From an uncultured Hyphomicrobiales bacterium (lineage in GTDB: Bacteria; Pseudomonadota; Alphaproteobacteria; Rhizobiales; Beijerinckiaceae): 64,000 nt of DNA. The stretch is from NCBI GenBank assembly GCA_903861645.1, contig CAIOVE010000025.1:62001-126000 (forward strand), read 5' to 3'. The position numbers and the translations under genes were made by a program. The notes beneath the pieces are model-generated. The model was not told the DNA's origin. It was given only the letters and a program-made list of their open reading frames with translations, and did no database searches. Numbering within the stretch: position 1 is the first letter of the stretch; each line of letters opens with the position of its first letter. Positions 37,145 through 46,386 of the stretch are shown in pieces.

Positions 37145-38014
37145 ATGGGTAGTGAATTGGTAACCTTCGTCTCGGATGGCCTGAAAATTTCTGGTCGCCT
37201 GACGATCCCCGAGGGCGCGAAGGCTGGCCACCGGCATGCGGCCATCATGGTTCTCCATGGATTCGGCAGCAACAAGACATCCAGGACGGTTACCCAGCCC
37301 TGCGATTTCCTGAATGGCCTCGGCTACGCCACCCTCGCCTTCGACATGCGCGGCTGCGGCGACAGCGAGGGTGAACGGGCCCGCATCATCTGCCTCGAAC
37401 AGGTGTCCGACACCCGCAACGCCCTCACCTTTCTGCAGGGCCATCCGGCCATCGACCCCAACAGGATCGCCTGCATGGGCACGAGTTTCGGCGCGGCGGT
37501 GACCGTCTACACCGCCGGCGTGGACGACCGCGTCGCCGCCGCCATATCGGTCGGCGGCTGGGGCGACGGCGAAAAGAAATTCCGCGCCCAGCATCCCACA
37601 CCGGAGGCCTGGACCAAGTTTTCGACCATGCTGGAAGAGGGCAGGCGGCATCGCGAGAAGACCGGCAAATCCCTGATGGTGCCGCGCTATGACATCGTGC
37701 CGATCCCGCCCGCGTTGCGCGGCCATGTCGCGCCGGGTTCGATTCTCGAATTCCCCCACGAGACCGCCCAGAGCATGTACGACTTCCGCGCCAACGAGGT
37801 GGTCGGCAAGATCGCGCCGCGTCCGCTGTTGTTGATGCATCCCTCCGTGGATTCGGTGACTCCGACCCAGCAGTCCATCGACCTGTTCGGTCACGCGGGG
37901 CAGCCTACGGAATTGCATCTGTTCGCCGACGCCGATCATTTCCTGCTTGCCGAGGACAGCAAGCGGGAACTGCGCGTTCTATCGGACTGGCTGGGACGTT
38001 ATTTCCCGGTCTGA
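37145..38014 (+). CDS. Alpha/beta hydrolase
   Basis: A 289-residue cytosolic alpha/beta hydrolase of the dipeptidyl-peptidase/feruloyl-esterase-like group. The sequence shows VLHGFGSNKTSRT as oxyanion region, serine 114 in the nucleophile elbow MGTSFGAAVT, and DADHFLLAEDS with the late histidine. GGAGG lies about ten bases before the ATG. The substrate is unknown. Confidence 0.85.
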   Translation: MGSELVTFVSDGLKISGRLTIPEGAKAGHRHAAIMVLHGFGSNKTSRTVTQPCDFLNGLGYATLAFDMRGCGDSEGERARIICLEQVSDTRNALTFLQGHPAIDPNRIACMGTSFGAAVTVYTAGVDDRVAAAISVGGWGDGEKKFRAQHPTPEAWTKFSTMLEEGRRHREKTGKSLMVPRYDIVPIPPALRGHVAPGSILEFPHETAQSMYDFRANEVVGKIAPRPLLLMHPSVDSVTPTQQSIDLFGHAGQPTELHLFADADHFLLAEDSKRELRVLSDWLGRYFPV

Positions 38015-38131
38015 CAGTCCGGGCGGGAGGGGTGCGACCTCCTGTCGGCGTCTTCGCCTTGACGCGTCGGGCGGCGCGCGGCAGTTTGCCGGCGCGCTGA
38101 AGGTGTTGCGCCGCAAAAAGACAAGTTCGCC

Positions 38132-39142
38132 GTGCCTGACCCGAAGACAACGCTGAAATCCGATCCCCCCGTTCTGCGCGATCCGCTGACCTTGCCAGCG
38201 GAGCTCGCGCGCCCGGTCGTCGCCATTGGCAACTTCGATGGCGCTCATCGCGGCCACGCCGCGGTTATCAACGCGGCGCGCTCCCTCGCCCGGAAGCTCG
38301 GCCGGCCGCTCGCCGCCCTGACGTTCGAGCCCCATCCGGTGGATTATTTTTCCAGGCCCGGGACGGTGTTCCGCCTGACGCCCGAAAAGGCTCGCGCCCG
38401 CGCGCTGGGGCGCCTCGGCGTCGACGCGGTGATCGTTTTGTCCTTCGACGCCCGGCTCGCCGCTCAACCGGCGGAGGATTTCGTCGCAGAGACGCTGGTC
38501 GGCCGATTGGGCGTCGCGGGCGTCGCGGTCGGCTACGATTTTCATTTCGGCAAAGGCCGCGGCGGCTCGCCGGCCTTTCTCGTCGAGGCGGGCCGTCGTC
38601 ACGGTTTCCCGGTCGAGATCGTCGATCGGGTGGACGCCGACGCGGATGGCGCGCCCGAGGCGGTCCATTCCAACGCCGCGCGCGTGGCGCTGGAGGCGGG
38701 CGACGTGGCCCTCGCGGCGCGGCTGCTTGGCCATGAATGGTTTGTCGTCGGCGAGGTCATCCACGGCCAGAAACTGGGCCGGACCCTTGGCTTTCCCACC
38801 GCCAACGTCGCGCTCGATCCGTCCTGCCGCTTGCGCCATGGCATTTACGCCGTCCGGCTCACCGTTGATGGCGTCATCCATGGGGGCGTGGCCAATTTTG
38901 GCTCCCGGCCCACGGTGACCGAGAATGGCGCGCCGCTGCTGGAAGTCTTTGTCTTCGATTTCTCGGGCGATCTCTACGGCAAGACCGTCGAGGTGGCCTT
39001 CGCGGGCTGGATCAGGGGCGAGGCCAAATTCGCGTCGCTCGACGAGCTGGTCGTCGCCATGAACGACGACAAGGCCCGCGCCCGCGCCATGCTGGGGTTG
39101 GCGCCCGAAAAGGCCGCCCTTTCGGAAACCGGTCGCGTCTGA
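38132..39142 (+). CDS. ribF: Bifunctional riboflavin kinase/FAD synthetase
   Basis: A 336-residue enzyme that converts riboflavin to FMN and then to FAD. The N-terminal nucleotidyltransferase domain has AIGNFDGAHRGH, and the C-terminal kinase domain has GRTLGFPTANV and FGSRPTV. The start is a GTG (MPDPKTTLKSD). It stops 192 bases before ileS, with an intrinsic terminator and a possible leader in the gap. Confidence 0.95.
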   Translation: MPDPKTTLKSDPPVLRDPLTLPAELARPVVAIGNFDGAHRGHAAVINAARSLARKLGRPLAALTFEPHPVDYFSRPGTVFRLTPEKARARALGRLGVDAVIVLSFDARLAAQPAEDFVAETLVGRLGVAGVAVGYDFHFGKGRGGSPAFLVEAGRRHGFPVEIVDRVDADADGAPEAVHSNAARVALEAGDVALAARLLGHEWFVVGEVIHGQKLGRTLGFPTANVALDPSCRLRHGIYAVRLTVDGVIHGGVANFGSRPTVTENGAPLLEVFVFDFSGDLYGKTVEVAFAGWIRGEAKFASLDELVVAMNDDKARARAMLGLAPEKAALSETGRV

Positions 39143-39153
39143 TATAAAAACTC

Positions 39154-39210
39154 ATGCCGTCGATGCTTCGAATAACTCGAATTACCCGCCCGGACCGCGC
39201 TCGAGCCTGA
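39154..39210 (+). CDS. Putative leader peptide of ileS (18 residues)
   Basis: A reading frame [18 protein letters not shown], with two isoleucine codons, one of them ATA, which is rare in such G+C-rich DNA, in the repeat RIT-RIT. It lies between ribF and ileS. Its TGA stop falls inside the loop of the hairpin at 39195-39220, and the intrinsic terminator at 39233-39263 follows. This is the general layout of ribosome-mediated attenuation. No Shine-Dalgarno sequence is seen; a TATAAA at 39143-39148 would start the mRNA close to the ATG. A chance frame is possible. Confidence 0.4.
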   Translation: MPSMLRITRITRPDRARA

Positions 39211-39220
39211 GCTCGCGCGG
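39195..39220 (+). promoter_or_regulatory. Hairpin overlapping the putative leader stop codon
   Basis: CCGCGC (39195-39200) pairs with GCGCGG (39215-39220), and inside it GAGC (39203-39206) pairs with GCTC (39211-39214), with a two-base bulge and a CTGA loop. It has no T-tract. A ribosome stalled at the isoleucine codons would cover its left arm, so it could act as the pause or switch hairpin before the terminator. Confidence 0.45.
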
Positions 39221-39232
39221 CTTCCGGGTTTG

Positions 39233-39263
39233 GCGCCTGACCGGGCCTCGGTGGCGCTTTTTT
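39233..39263 (+). terminator. Intrinsic terminator upstream of ileS
   Basis: GCGCC (39233-39237) and ACCG (39240-39243) pair with CGGT (39249-39252) and GGCGC (39253-39257) around the loop GGCCT, with a TG bulge; six Ts follow (39258-39263). It is a clean terminator in the + direction, either the end of ribF or an attenuator within the ileS leader. ileS starts 71 bases downstream. Confidence 0.72.
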
Positions 39264-39334
39264 CACAAATCGACTATTCCCGGCGCGAACTGGGGCCGAG
39301 CGGCCCCTTCCGCCCTTTCGGATCGCCCCCCGCC

Positions 39335-42300
39335 ATGAACGACGAGACGCCCAAAGGCCCCGATTATTCAGCTTCGCTCTACTTGCCGAAGACCGACTTT
39401 CCCATGCGCGCCGGCCTGCCGCAGAAGGAGCCGCAAATCCTCGCGCGCTGGAACGAGATCGGCCTCTACGACAAGCTGCGCGCCGCCGGTCGGGGCCGCC
39501 CGAAATTCGTGCTTCATGATGGCCCGCCCTACGCCAATGGCGCCATTCACATCGGCCATGCCCTCAACAAGATCCTGAAGGATCTCGTGACGCGCTCGCA
39601 ACAGATGCTCGGCAAGGATTCCAATTACGTGCCGGGTTGGGATTGCCACGGCCTGCCGATTGAATGGAAGATCGAGGAAGACAATTACCGCTCGAAGGGC
39701 AAGCCGAAGCCGGAGCTTTCCGACAGCGCGGCGATGATCGCCTTTCGCCGGGAATGTCGCGCCTACGCGGCGCACTGGCTTGACGTGCAACGCGAGGAAT
39801 TCAAGCGGCTGGGCGTGATCGGCGACTGGGCGAACCCCTACGCCACCATGAACTTTCCCGCCGAGGCGCAGATCGCCCGCGAATTGATGAAATTCGCGAT
39901 GAACGGGCTGCTCTATCGCGGCTCGAAGCCGGTCATGTGGAGCGTCGTCGAAAAAACCGCGCTGGCGGAGGCCGAGGTCGAATACGAGGACCACACCAGC
40001 GATACGGTGTTCGTGGCGTTTCCGGTTAAGGCGGCCAACTCTGAATCGCTGAAAGCCGCGAATCCAAAAGTCGTCATCTGGACAACGACGCCATGGACGT
40101 TGCCGGGCAATCGCGCGATCAGCTTTTCGTCGAAAATCCAGTACGGACTTTATCGGGTCACCGACGCGCCGGACGGCAACTGGGCGAAGGTAGGCGAGAC
40201 CTTCATTCTTGCCGACAAACTGGCCGATGACGTGTTCAAATCAGCGAAGGTCGTGGCATCCGAACGGTTGTCCGATGTCGCCGCGTCCGAACTGGCGGGG
40301 TTGGTTTGCGTCCATCCGCTTGCGTCGCTCGGCTACGATTTCGATATCCCACTCCTCGATGGCGATCACGTCACCGACGACACCGGCACGGGCTTCGTGC
40401 ATACGGCGCCCGGCCATGGGCGCGAGGACTTTGATATCTGGATGGCGAATGGTCGCGAACTTGCCGCCAGAAATATTGATACACGCATTCCCTATACCGT
40501 CGACGCCGATGGCTTTTACACTAGGGAAGTCCCCGGGTTTGGCCCGCAGTCCGAAGGCGGCGCGAGGCGCGTCATCGACGACAAGGGTAACAAGGGCGAC
40601 GCAAACGAGGCCGTCATCAAGGCGCTCGTCGCGGCGAGCAATATTCTGGCTCGCGGGCGGCTGAAGCATCAGTATCCGCATAGCTGGCGCTCGAAGAAGC
40701 CGGTCATCTTCCGCAACACGCCGCAGTGGTTCATCGCGATGGATAAGCCGATCTCGGATGGAGAAGTTCCCTATCTACATCCCGGCGAAAAAAAAGCTGG
40801 AGAGGATGGCCATCTAACCAATAAGATTGATACGCTCAGGTTTCGTGCTCTTCACTCCATCCAGCAAACCCGCTGGGTGCCCGCCGCGGGCGAGAACCGC
40901 ATCACCGGCATGATCGCCAACCGGCCCGACTGGGTGGTTTCGCGTCAGCGCGCGTGGGGCGTGCCGATCTGCGTCTTCGTCAAAAAGGGCCAGCACGAAC
41001 CGTTGCGCGATCCCAAGGTCAATGAACGCATCGCCGCCGCCTTCGAGACCGAGGGCGCCGACGCCTGGTTCGCGCCCGGCGCCGCGGCGCGCTTCCTCGC
41101 GCCCGATTACGATCCCGCCGATTACGAGAAGATCGACGACGTGCTCGATGTCTGGTTCGATTCAGGCTCGACGCACGCCTTCACGCTTGAAGACCCCGTG
41201 CATTTCCCCGGCCTCGCCGGCGTCAATCGCAAGGTCGATGGCGGCGCCGACGAGGTCATGTATCTCGAAGGCTCGGACCAGCATCGCGGCTGGTTCCATT
41301 CATCCTTGCTCGAAAGCTGCGGCACGCGCGGTCGCGCGCCCTATGACGTCGTGCTGACCCATGGTTTCGTGCTCGACGAGAACGGTCGCAAGATGTCGAA
41401 GTCGACCGGCAATGTCGTCGCGCCGCAGACCGTGATCAAGGACGCGGGCGCGGATATTTTGCGCTTGTGGGTCGCCGCCTCCGATTATTCGGACGATCTG
41501 CGCATCGGCAAGAACGTGCTGTCGACCTTCGTCGAGACCTATCGTAAGCTGCGCAACACCATGCGCTGGATGCTCGGCGCGCTCGGACATTTCGAGGCGT
41601 CCGACAGGACCGCCATCGCCGACATGCCCGAGTTGGAGCGGTTGATGTTGCATCGACTGGCCGAGCTCGACGGGCCCGTTCGCGAGGCCTACGCGAATTT
41701 CGACTACAAGAAGGTCGTGTCGCTGCTGTCGCATTTCATGACGAGCGATCTCTCCGCCTTCTATTTCGACATTCGCAAGGACACGCTTTATTGCGAGCCG
41801 CCGTCGAGCGCCAAGCGGCGCGCGTCGTTGCAGGCGATCGAGCACATCTTTCGCGCGTTGACGGTCTGGCTCGCGCCCATCCTGCCCTTTACCTGCGAGG
41901 AATCCTGGCTGTCTCGTTATCCCGACGCGGTCTCCGTGCATCTGGAGATATTCCCCGCGATCCCCGGCGACTGGCTGAACAAGGGTCTTTGGGAAAAATG
42001 GGCGGACATCCGCCGCGCGCGCTCCGTCGTCACCGGCGCCCTCGAAATCGAGCGCGCCAACAAGATGATCGGCTCGTCGCTGGAGGCCGCGCCGCGCGTG
42101 TTCATCGCCGACGCGGCGTTGCGAGCCCAGATTGAAAGCGTCGACTTCGCCGAAATCTGCATCACCTCGGGGCTTGCCATCGTGGATGGCGAGGGTCCGG
42201 CCGACGCCTTCCGTCTGTCCGAAGTTCCCGGCGTGGCGGTGGTTGTCGAGCGCGCCCCCGGCGTCAAATGCGCGCGGTCCTGGAAATATTTCGATCCAGC

Positions 42301-42385
42301 CGAGGCCGATCCGGAATATCCCGGCGTCACGCCGCGCGACGCGAAAGCCCTGCGCGAGCTCAAGGCGTTGGGACGCTGGGCGTGA
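39335..42385 (+). CDS. ileS: Isoleucyl-tRNA synthetase
   Basis: A 1016-residue class Ia synthetase. HIGH is in [14 protein letters not shown] and KMSKS in [12 protein letters not shown]. The CP1 editing domain lies roughly at residues 200-400. The C-terminal zinc ribbon of E. coli is degenerate: KCARSWKYF keeps one cysteine. A stretch at 40020-40870 is clearly poorer in G+C than its flanks and covers much of the editing region. The ATG has no clear ribosome-binding site, and a GGGGCC-GAGC-GGCCCC hairpin lies just before it (39292-39307). The frame is open further upstream, but the family start is here. Confidence 0.95.
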   Translation: MNDETPKGPDYSASLYLPKTDFPMRAGLPQKEPQILARWNEIGLYDKLRAAGRGRPKFVLHDGPPYANGAIHIGHALNKILKDLVTRSQQMLGKDSNYVPGWDCHGLPIEWKIEEDNYRSKGKPKPELSDSAAMIAFRRECRAYAAHWLDVQREEFKRLGVIGDWANPYATMNFPAEAQIARELMKFAMNGLLYRGSKPVMWSVVEKTALAEAEVEYEDHTSDTVFVAFPVKAANSESLKAANPKVVIWTTTPWTLPGNRAISFSSKIQYGLYRVTDAPDGNWAKVGETFILADKLADDVFKSAKVVASERLSDVAASELAGLVCVHPLASLGYDFDIPLLDGDHVTDDTGTGFVHTAPGHGREDFDIWMANGRELAARNIDTRIPYTVDADGFYTREVPGFGPQSEGGARRVIDDKGNKGDANEAVIKALVAASNILARGRLKHQYPHSWRSKKPVIFRNTPQWFIAMDKPISDGEVPYLHPGEKKAGEDGHLTNKIDTLRFRALHSIQQTRWVPAAGENRITGMIANRPDWVVSRQRAWGVPICVFVKKGQHEPLRDPKVNERIAAAFETEGADAWFAPGAAARFLAPDYDPADYEKIDDVLDVWFDSGSTHAFTLEDPVHFPGLAGVNRKVDGGADEVMYLEGSDQHRGWFHSSLLESCGTRGRAPYDVVLTHGFVLDENGRKMSKSTGNVVAPQTVIKDAGADILRLWVAASDYSDDLRIGKNVLSTFVETYRKLRNTMRWMLGALGHFEASDRTAIADMPELERLMLHRLAELDGPVREAYANFDYKKVVSLLSHFMTSDLSAFYFDIRKDTLYCEPPSSAKRRASLQAIEHIFRALTVWLAPILPFTCEESWLSRYPDAVSVHLEIFPAIPGDWLNKGLWEKWADIRRARSVVTGALEIERANKMIGSSLEAAPRVFIADAALRAQIESVDFAEICITSGLAIVDGEGPADAFRLSEVPGVAVVVERAPGVKCARSWKYFDPAEADPEYPGVTPRDAKALRELKALGRWA

Positions 42386-42885
42386 AGGCGCGCACGCTCG
42401 GACTGATCGCGGGGGTCTGCGCCTTCGCGATCGATCAGGGCAACAAGCTCTGGATGTTGCGGGTCTTCGGCATCGAGGATCGGCCGCCGATCAAGGTCTT
42501 GCCGGTTCTAGATATCGTCATGGTCTGGAATCGCGGCATTTCCTATTCCTTGCTGCGGGCCGACACGCCGGCGGGCCGCTGGATTCTGGCCGCGTTTTCG
42601 CTCGCGGTGACGGGCATGTTCGCGTTCTGGCTCTGGAAGGCGAAAGGCCGGTCAATGGCGATCGGCCTCGGCCTGATCATCGGCGCGGCCCTCGCCAACG
42701 CGCTCGATCGCGTCATGTATGGCGCGGTGGCGGATTTCTATCATTTCCACACGCCCTTTTCGCTGGGGCCGCTGTCGAACTACGTCTTCAATTTCGCCGA
42801 TGTCGCGATCGTTGCCGGCGTGGGTCTTCTTCTGTATGACTCGCTGCTTGTCGGCGAGGCGAAGGAGCCCGCGCCTGGCGGTTGA
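42382..42885 (+). CDS. lspA: Lipoprotein signal peptidase
   Basis: A 167-residue inner-membrane aspartic peptidase that removes signal peptides from prolipoproteins. Four membrane helices are seen; the catalytic aspartates lie in [12 protein letters not shown] and NFADVAI. The GTG start overlaps the ileS TGA (GTGA), so it is translationally coupled with ileS, as in many bacteria. A longer frame upstream is an ileS shadow. Confidence 0.93.
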   Translation: MKARTLGLIAGVCAFAIDQGNKLWMLRVFGIEDRPPIKVLPVLDIVMVWNRGISYSLLRADTPAGRWILAAFSLAVTGMFAFWLWKAKGRSMAIGLGLIIGAALANALDRVMYGAVADFYHFHTPFSLGPLSNYVFNFADVAIVAGVGLLLYDSLLVGEAKEPAPGG

Positions 42886-42960
42886 CGCGCCTGGCGCCCC
42901 AAATCCGCCGCGAAGCCGGGGCAGAGCGTAGCGTTCACCTACCATCGGATGGAGTTGGCC

Positions 42961-43623
42961 ATGGTCAAGGGCATGTTTAAACGGAGCCTGCTGATAGGTT
43001 GCGCTGTCGCGAGCCTGTCCGTGGCCGCGCCCCTGCCCGCCGCCGCCATCGACGATGGCAAGGGCAACAGCTTCCTCGACGTGCTTGACCTTGTCGGTCT
43101 CGGCACGAAAAAAGAGGAAGAAGTCATCTTCTATCGCGAGCGGCCGCCGCTCGTGCTGCCGCCAAAGACCGAATTGCGCCAGCCTCTGCCGCCCGCCGCC
43201 CAGCGCACGGCGGATTGGCCGCGCGATCCCGAGGCGGTCCGGGCCGAACGCCTGAACGCCGCCGGCCGCGCCAAGCGCGACAATGGCGAGGATGATCCCG
43301 CTTATGCCGCCAAGCTGACGCGTCAGGGTCGCATCAATCCGCGCGACGCCCGCGAACCCGCCGGACCCGGTGGCGCGTGCAGCATGGTGCCGGACGCGCC
43401 AAACAAATGCGATCCGACCACTTTCTGGAATAACCTTTCGCAAAAGTCGGACTCGCCCGCCGAAAAGGGATTGCAGGCTGGCGTCGAGCCGGAGCGTGGC
43501 TATCTGACGAATCCGCCCAAGGGTTACATGGCGCCCAACAGAAACGTCGCGGCCCGGTCGGAGCCGGCGAGCAGCGAGGAGCCGAGCATCTTCGATTACT
43601 TCCGTCCCCGAAAAACCGAATAA
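42961..43623 (+). CDS. Exported protein of unknown function downstream of lspA
   Basis: A 220-residue protein with a signal peptide (MFKRSLLIGCAVASLSVAAPLPAAA) and a mature part beginning DDGKGNSFLDVLDLVGLGTKKEEE. The block VIFYRERPPLVLPPKTELRQPLPP has the look of alphaproteobacterial envelope proteins of the DUF3035/BamF kind, but I cannot confirm this. A GGAG lies six bases before this ATG; an ATG at 42949 is less well placed. Only one cysteine near the N-terminus, in the signal segment, so a lipoprotein is unlikely. Position after lspA and before M16 peptidases suggests a cell-envelope role. Confidence 0.65.
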   Translation: MVKGMFKRSLLIGCAVASLSVAAPLPAAAIDDGKGNSFLDVLDLVGLGTKKEEEVIFYRERPPLVLPPKTELRQPLPPAAQRTADWPRDPEAVRAERLNAAGRAKRDNGEDDPAYAAKLTRQGRINPRDAREPAGPGGACSMVPDAPNKCDPTTFWNNLSQKSDSPAEKGLQAGVEPERGYLTNPPKGYMAPNRNVAARSEPASSEEPSIFDYFRPRKTE

Positions 43624-43733
43624 ACCGTCCTTCTCGGAATTCGACGTTTTCATGAACCGGGGACTAACGACGCGGCGCGTGGCGCCCTATATTGTCCGGG
43701 CAGGCCTTCGTGGTCGACAGTCCGGTGCCATCA

Positions 43734-45056
43734 ATGGATCTTCAGCCCGTTTCCGGTTCTTCTGATTTTGGCGCCCATGGCGGGCCAGCTATTTCCCGAT
43801 TCAAGCTCGCGAACGGCATGGACGTCGTGGTCATCCCCGACCACAGAGCGCCCGTCGTGACGCACATGGTCTGGTATCGCAACGGCTCCGCCGATGATCC
43901 GCCGAGGAAATCGGGCATCGCGCATTTCCTTGAACATCTGATGTTCAAGGGCACGAAAAACCACGCGCAAGGGGAGTTTTCCGAGGTCGTCGCGGAGTTG
44001 GGCGGACAGGAAAACGCCTTCACCTCCAACGATTACACCGCTTACTACCAGCGGGTCGCCAAGGAGCATCTGGCCGTTCTCATGTCCTATGAGGCGGATC
44101 GCATGACCAACCTCGTCCTCACCGACGAGGTTGTCGCGCCCGAGCGCGACGTGGTCCTCGAGGAACGCCGGATGCGCACGGATACCGATCCCGGCGCGCA
44201 GCTGAACGAGGCCGTGCAGGCGGCGCTGTTCCCCAGCCATCCCTACGGCAAGCCGATGATTGGCTGGATGCACGAGATCGAGGATCTCGGCCGCGAGGAC
44301 GCGCTGACCTACTATCAGCGGTTCTATACGCCCGCCAACGCGATCCTCATCGTCGCCGGCGATGTCGATCCGGACGAGGTTCACGCGCTGGCGCGAAAAA
44401 CCTATGGCGCGATTCCCGCCCGTGGCGAGCAGCCGCCTCGCAACCGGCCGCGTGAACCCGAGCCCCGCGCGCATCGCCTCGTGACGCTGGCCGATGAAAA
44501 GGTCGAGCAGCCCAGCCATCAGCGCGTCTATCTGACGCCGTCCTACGCCACCGCCGCGCCCGGCGAGGCCGAGGCGCTGGAACTGCTGGCCCACCTGCTC
44601 GGCGGCGGCCAGACAAGCCTGCTGTATCGCTCGCTGGTCGTGGAGCAAAAAATCGCCGTCGCCGCGGGGGCCTATTACATGGGCACGGCGCTCGACGACA
44701 CCCGGTTCTGGGCCTACGCGGTGCCCGCGCCAGACGTGACGCTCGAGGCTCTGGACGAGGCGGTCGCCGAGGTCATCGCCGCGGTCGCCCGCGATGGCGT
44801 GGACGCCGGCGATCTCGCCCGCGCCAAGACGCGCCTGATCGCCGACGCGATCTATGCGCAGGACAATCAGGCCTCGCTCGCCCAGTGGTACGGCGCGGCG
44901 CTGTGCACGGGCGGCACGATCGACGACATCCTGCAATGGCCGGCGCGCGTCGACGCCGTCGACGCGGAGGCTATTCGCGCCGCCTGCGCCAGATGGCTCG
45001 ACAAGAAGCGATCGGTGACGGGCTTCCTTCTGCCCGTCGATAAAGAGGCGGCCTGA
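43734..45056 (+). CDS. M16-family zinc metallopeptidase (catalytic)
   Basis: About 440 residues with the inverted zinc motif HFLEH at residues 64-68 (GIAHFLEHLMFKGT) and the third ligand in the later VVLEERRM region. The second half has the M16 C-terminal fold with HLLGGGQTSLLYRSLV. The active site points to a periplasmic or membrane-associated processing peptidase. A TTG 14 codons upstream is another possible start. It is followed by a second M16 gene that lacks HxxEH. Confidence 0.9.
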   Translation: MDLQPVSGSSDFGAHGGPAISRFKLANGMDVVVIPDHRAPVVTHMVWYRNGSADDPPRKSGIAHFLEHLMFKGTKNHAQGEFSEVVAELGGQENAFTSNDYTAYYQRVAKEHLAVLMSYEADRMTNLVLTDEVVAPERDVVLEERRMRTDTDPGAQLNEAVQAALFPSHPYGKPMIGWMHEIEDLGREDALTYYQRFYTPANAILIVAGDVDPDEVHALARKTYGAIPARGEQPPRNRPREPEPRAHRLVTLADEKVEQPSHQRVYLTPSYATAAPGEAEALELLAHLLGGGQTSLLYRSLVVEQKIAVAAGAYYMGTALDDTRFWAYAVPAPDVTLEALDEAVAEVIAAVARDGVDAGDLARAKTRLIADAIYAQDNQASLAQWYGAALCTGGTIDDILQWPARVDAVDAEAIRAACARWLDKKRSVTGFLLPVDKEAA

Positions 45057-45096
45057 CGCCGCCCCGCCTGATCTGGCGTGAAATGGAAACGTTTGC

Positions 45097-46380
45097 ATGA
45101 ATATTCAGACACCGCCGACGAAATCCTCCCGCGCGGCAAGCGTTCAGAAAGTTCGCGGGCCGAAAACAGGCGTCGAAGCCTGGCTCGTCGAGGATTACGC
45201 GGTCCCGTTGGTGGCTTTCGATCTCGCCTTTCGCGGCGGCAGCGCGCAGGACGCGCCCGAACGCGCCGGCGCGACGGCCATGCTGGCCGCTTTGCTGGAC
45301 GAGGGCGCCGGCGCCATGGACGCCGACGCCTTTCATCGCGCGATGGACGACAAGGCTGTCGAGATTTCCTTTTCCGCCGACCGCGATCACATTCAGGGCC
45401 GCGCCAAGACATTGACGCGTCACCTTGACGCCGCCGCGGACCTGTTGCGGCTGGCCGTCTGTGAGCCGCGCCTCGACGAAGACGCCATCGAGCGCGTGCG
45501 TTCGCAGATGGTCGCGGGCCTGAAGCGCGAGGCGCAGGATCCCGACGCCCTCGCCGGCAAGGCGTGGCGCGAAGCAGCTTTTCCCGGCCACCCCTATGGC
45601 ATGGCGGGTCGTGGCGCGCCCGACACGGTTCCCGCGATCACGCGCGAGGATTTGCTGGCGCAACGCGCCGCGCAGATGACGCGCGAAGGGTTGAAGATCG
45701 CCGTTGTTGGCGCGGTCGACGCGGCGCGCCTCGCGGGTATTCTCGACCATGTTTTCGGCGCGCTTCCCGAAAAGGGCGCGCTCAAGACCATCCCCGACGT
45801 GGTCATGGCGAACATCGGCGAACACCGCGTCGTCGACGTCGACGTGCCCCAGTCAACCATCCGGTTCAGCCTGCCGGGCATTGATCGCCACGATCCCGAC
45901 TACTGGGCGGCGGTTGTCGTCAATCACGTGCTGGGTGGCGGCGTCTTTTCCGCGCGTCTCTTCAAGGAAGTGCGCGAGAAGCGCGGTCTCGCCTATTCCG
46001 TTCGTTCGCAACTGGCGCTCTTCGACCATTCGGCGATTTTCTCTGGCGGCGTGTCGACCAAGAACGAACGCGCGGGCGAGTCGCTTTCCGTGATCGAGGA
46101 GGAAATCGCCAAGCTTTGCGCCGAGGGCCCAAGCGAGGATGAACTCATCAAGGCGCGCAAGTTCCTCATCGGCTCCTATGCCTTGCAGTTCGACACGTCG
46201 ACGAAGATCGCCGGCAATCTCTGCCATCTGCAATGCGTCGGGCATCCCGTCGAGTTTCTCGACGAACGCAACGAGCGCATCGCGGCCGTGACGCTCGACG
46301 ACACGAAACGGGTCGCGCGCCGGTTGTTCGAGGGCAAGAAGCTGCTGGTCGCCGCGGCTGGGCGACCCGTCGGCATCTGA
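45097..46380 (+). CDS. M16-family protein without zinc motif
   Basis: A 427-residue M16-fold protein. The position of HxxEH is occupied by AGATAMLAALLDEGAGAMD, so it cannot bind the catalytic zinc in the usual way. The substrate-binding C-terminal region is kept: VLGGGVFSARLFKEVREKRGLAYSV, the R/Y pair of the family. The pair with the upstream catalytic M16 resembles the alpha/beta organisation of mitochondrial processing peptidase. It lies 40 bases after the first M16 gene on the same strand. Confidence 0.88.
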   Translation: MNIQTPPTKSSRAASVQKVRGPKTGVEAWLVEDYAVPLVAFDLAFRGGSAQDAPERAGATAMLAALLDEGAGAMDADAFHRAMDDKAVEISFSADRDHIQGRAKTLTRHLDAAADLLRLAVCEPRLDEDAIERVRSQMVAGLKREAQDPDALAGKAWREAAFPGHPYGMAGRGAPDTVPAITREDLLAQRAAQMTREGLKIAVVGAVDAARLAGILDHVFGALPEKGALKTIPDVVMANIGEHRVVDVDVPQSTIRFSLPGIDRHDPDYWAAVVVNHVLGGGVFSARLFKEVREKRGLAYSVRSQLALFDHSAIFSGGVSTKNERAGESLSVIEEEIAKLCAEGPSEDELIKARKFLIGSYALQFDTSTKIAGNLCHLQCVGHPVEFLDERNERIAAVTLDDTKRVARRLFEGKKLLVAAAGRPVGI

Positions 46381-46386
46381 CGTCGC

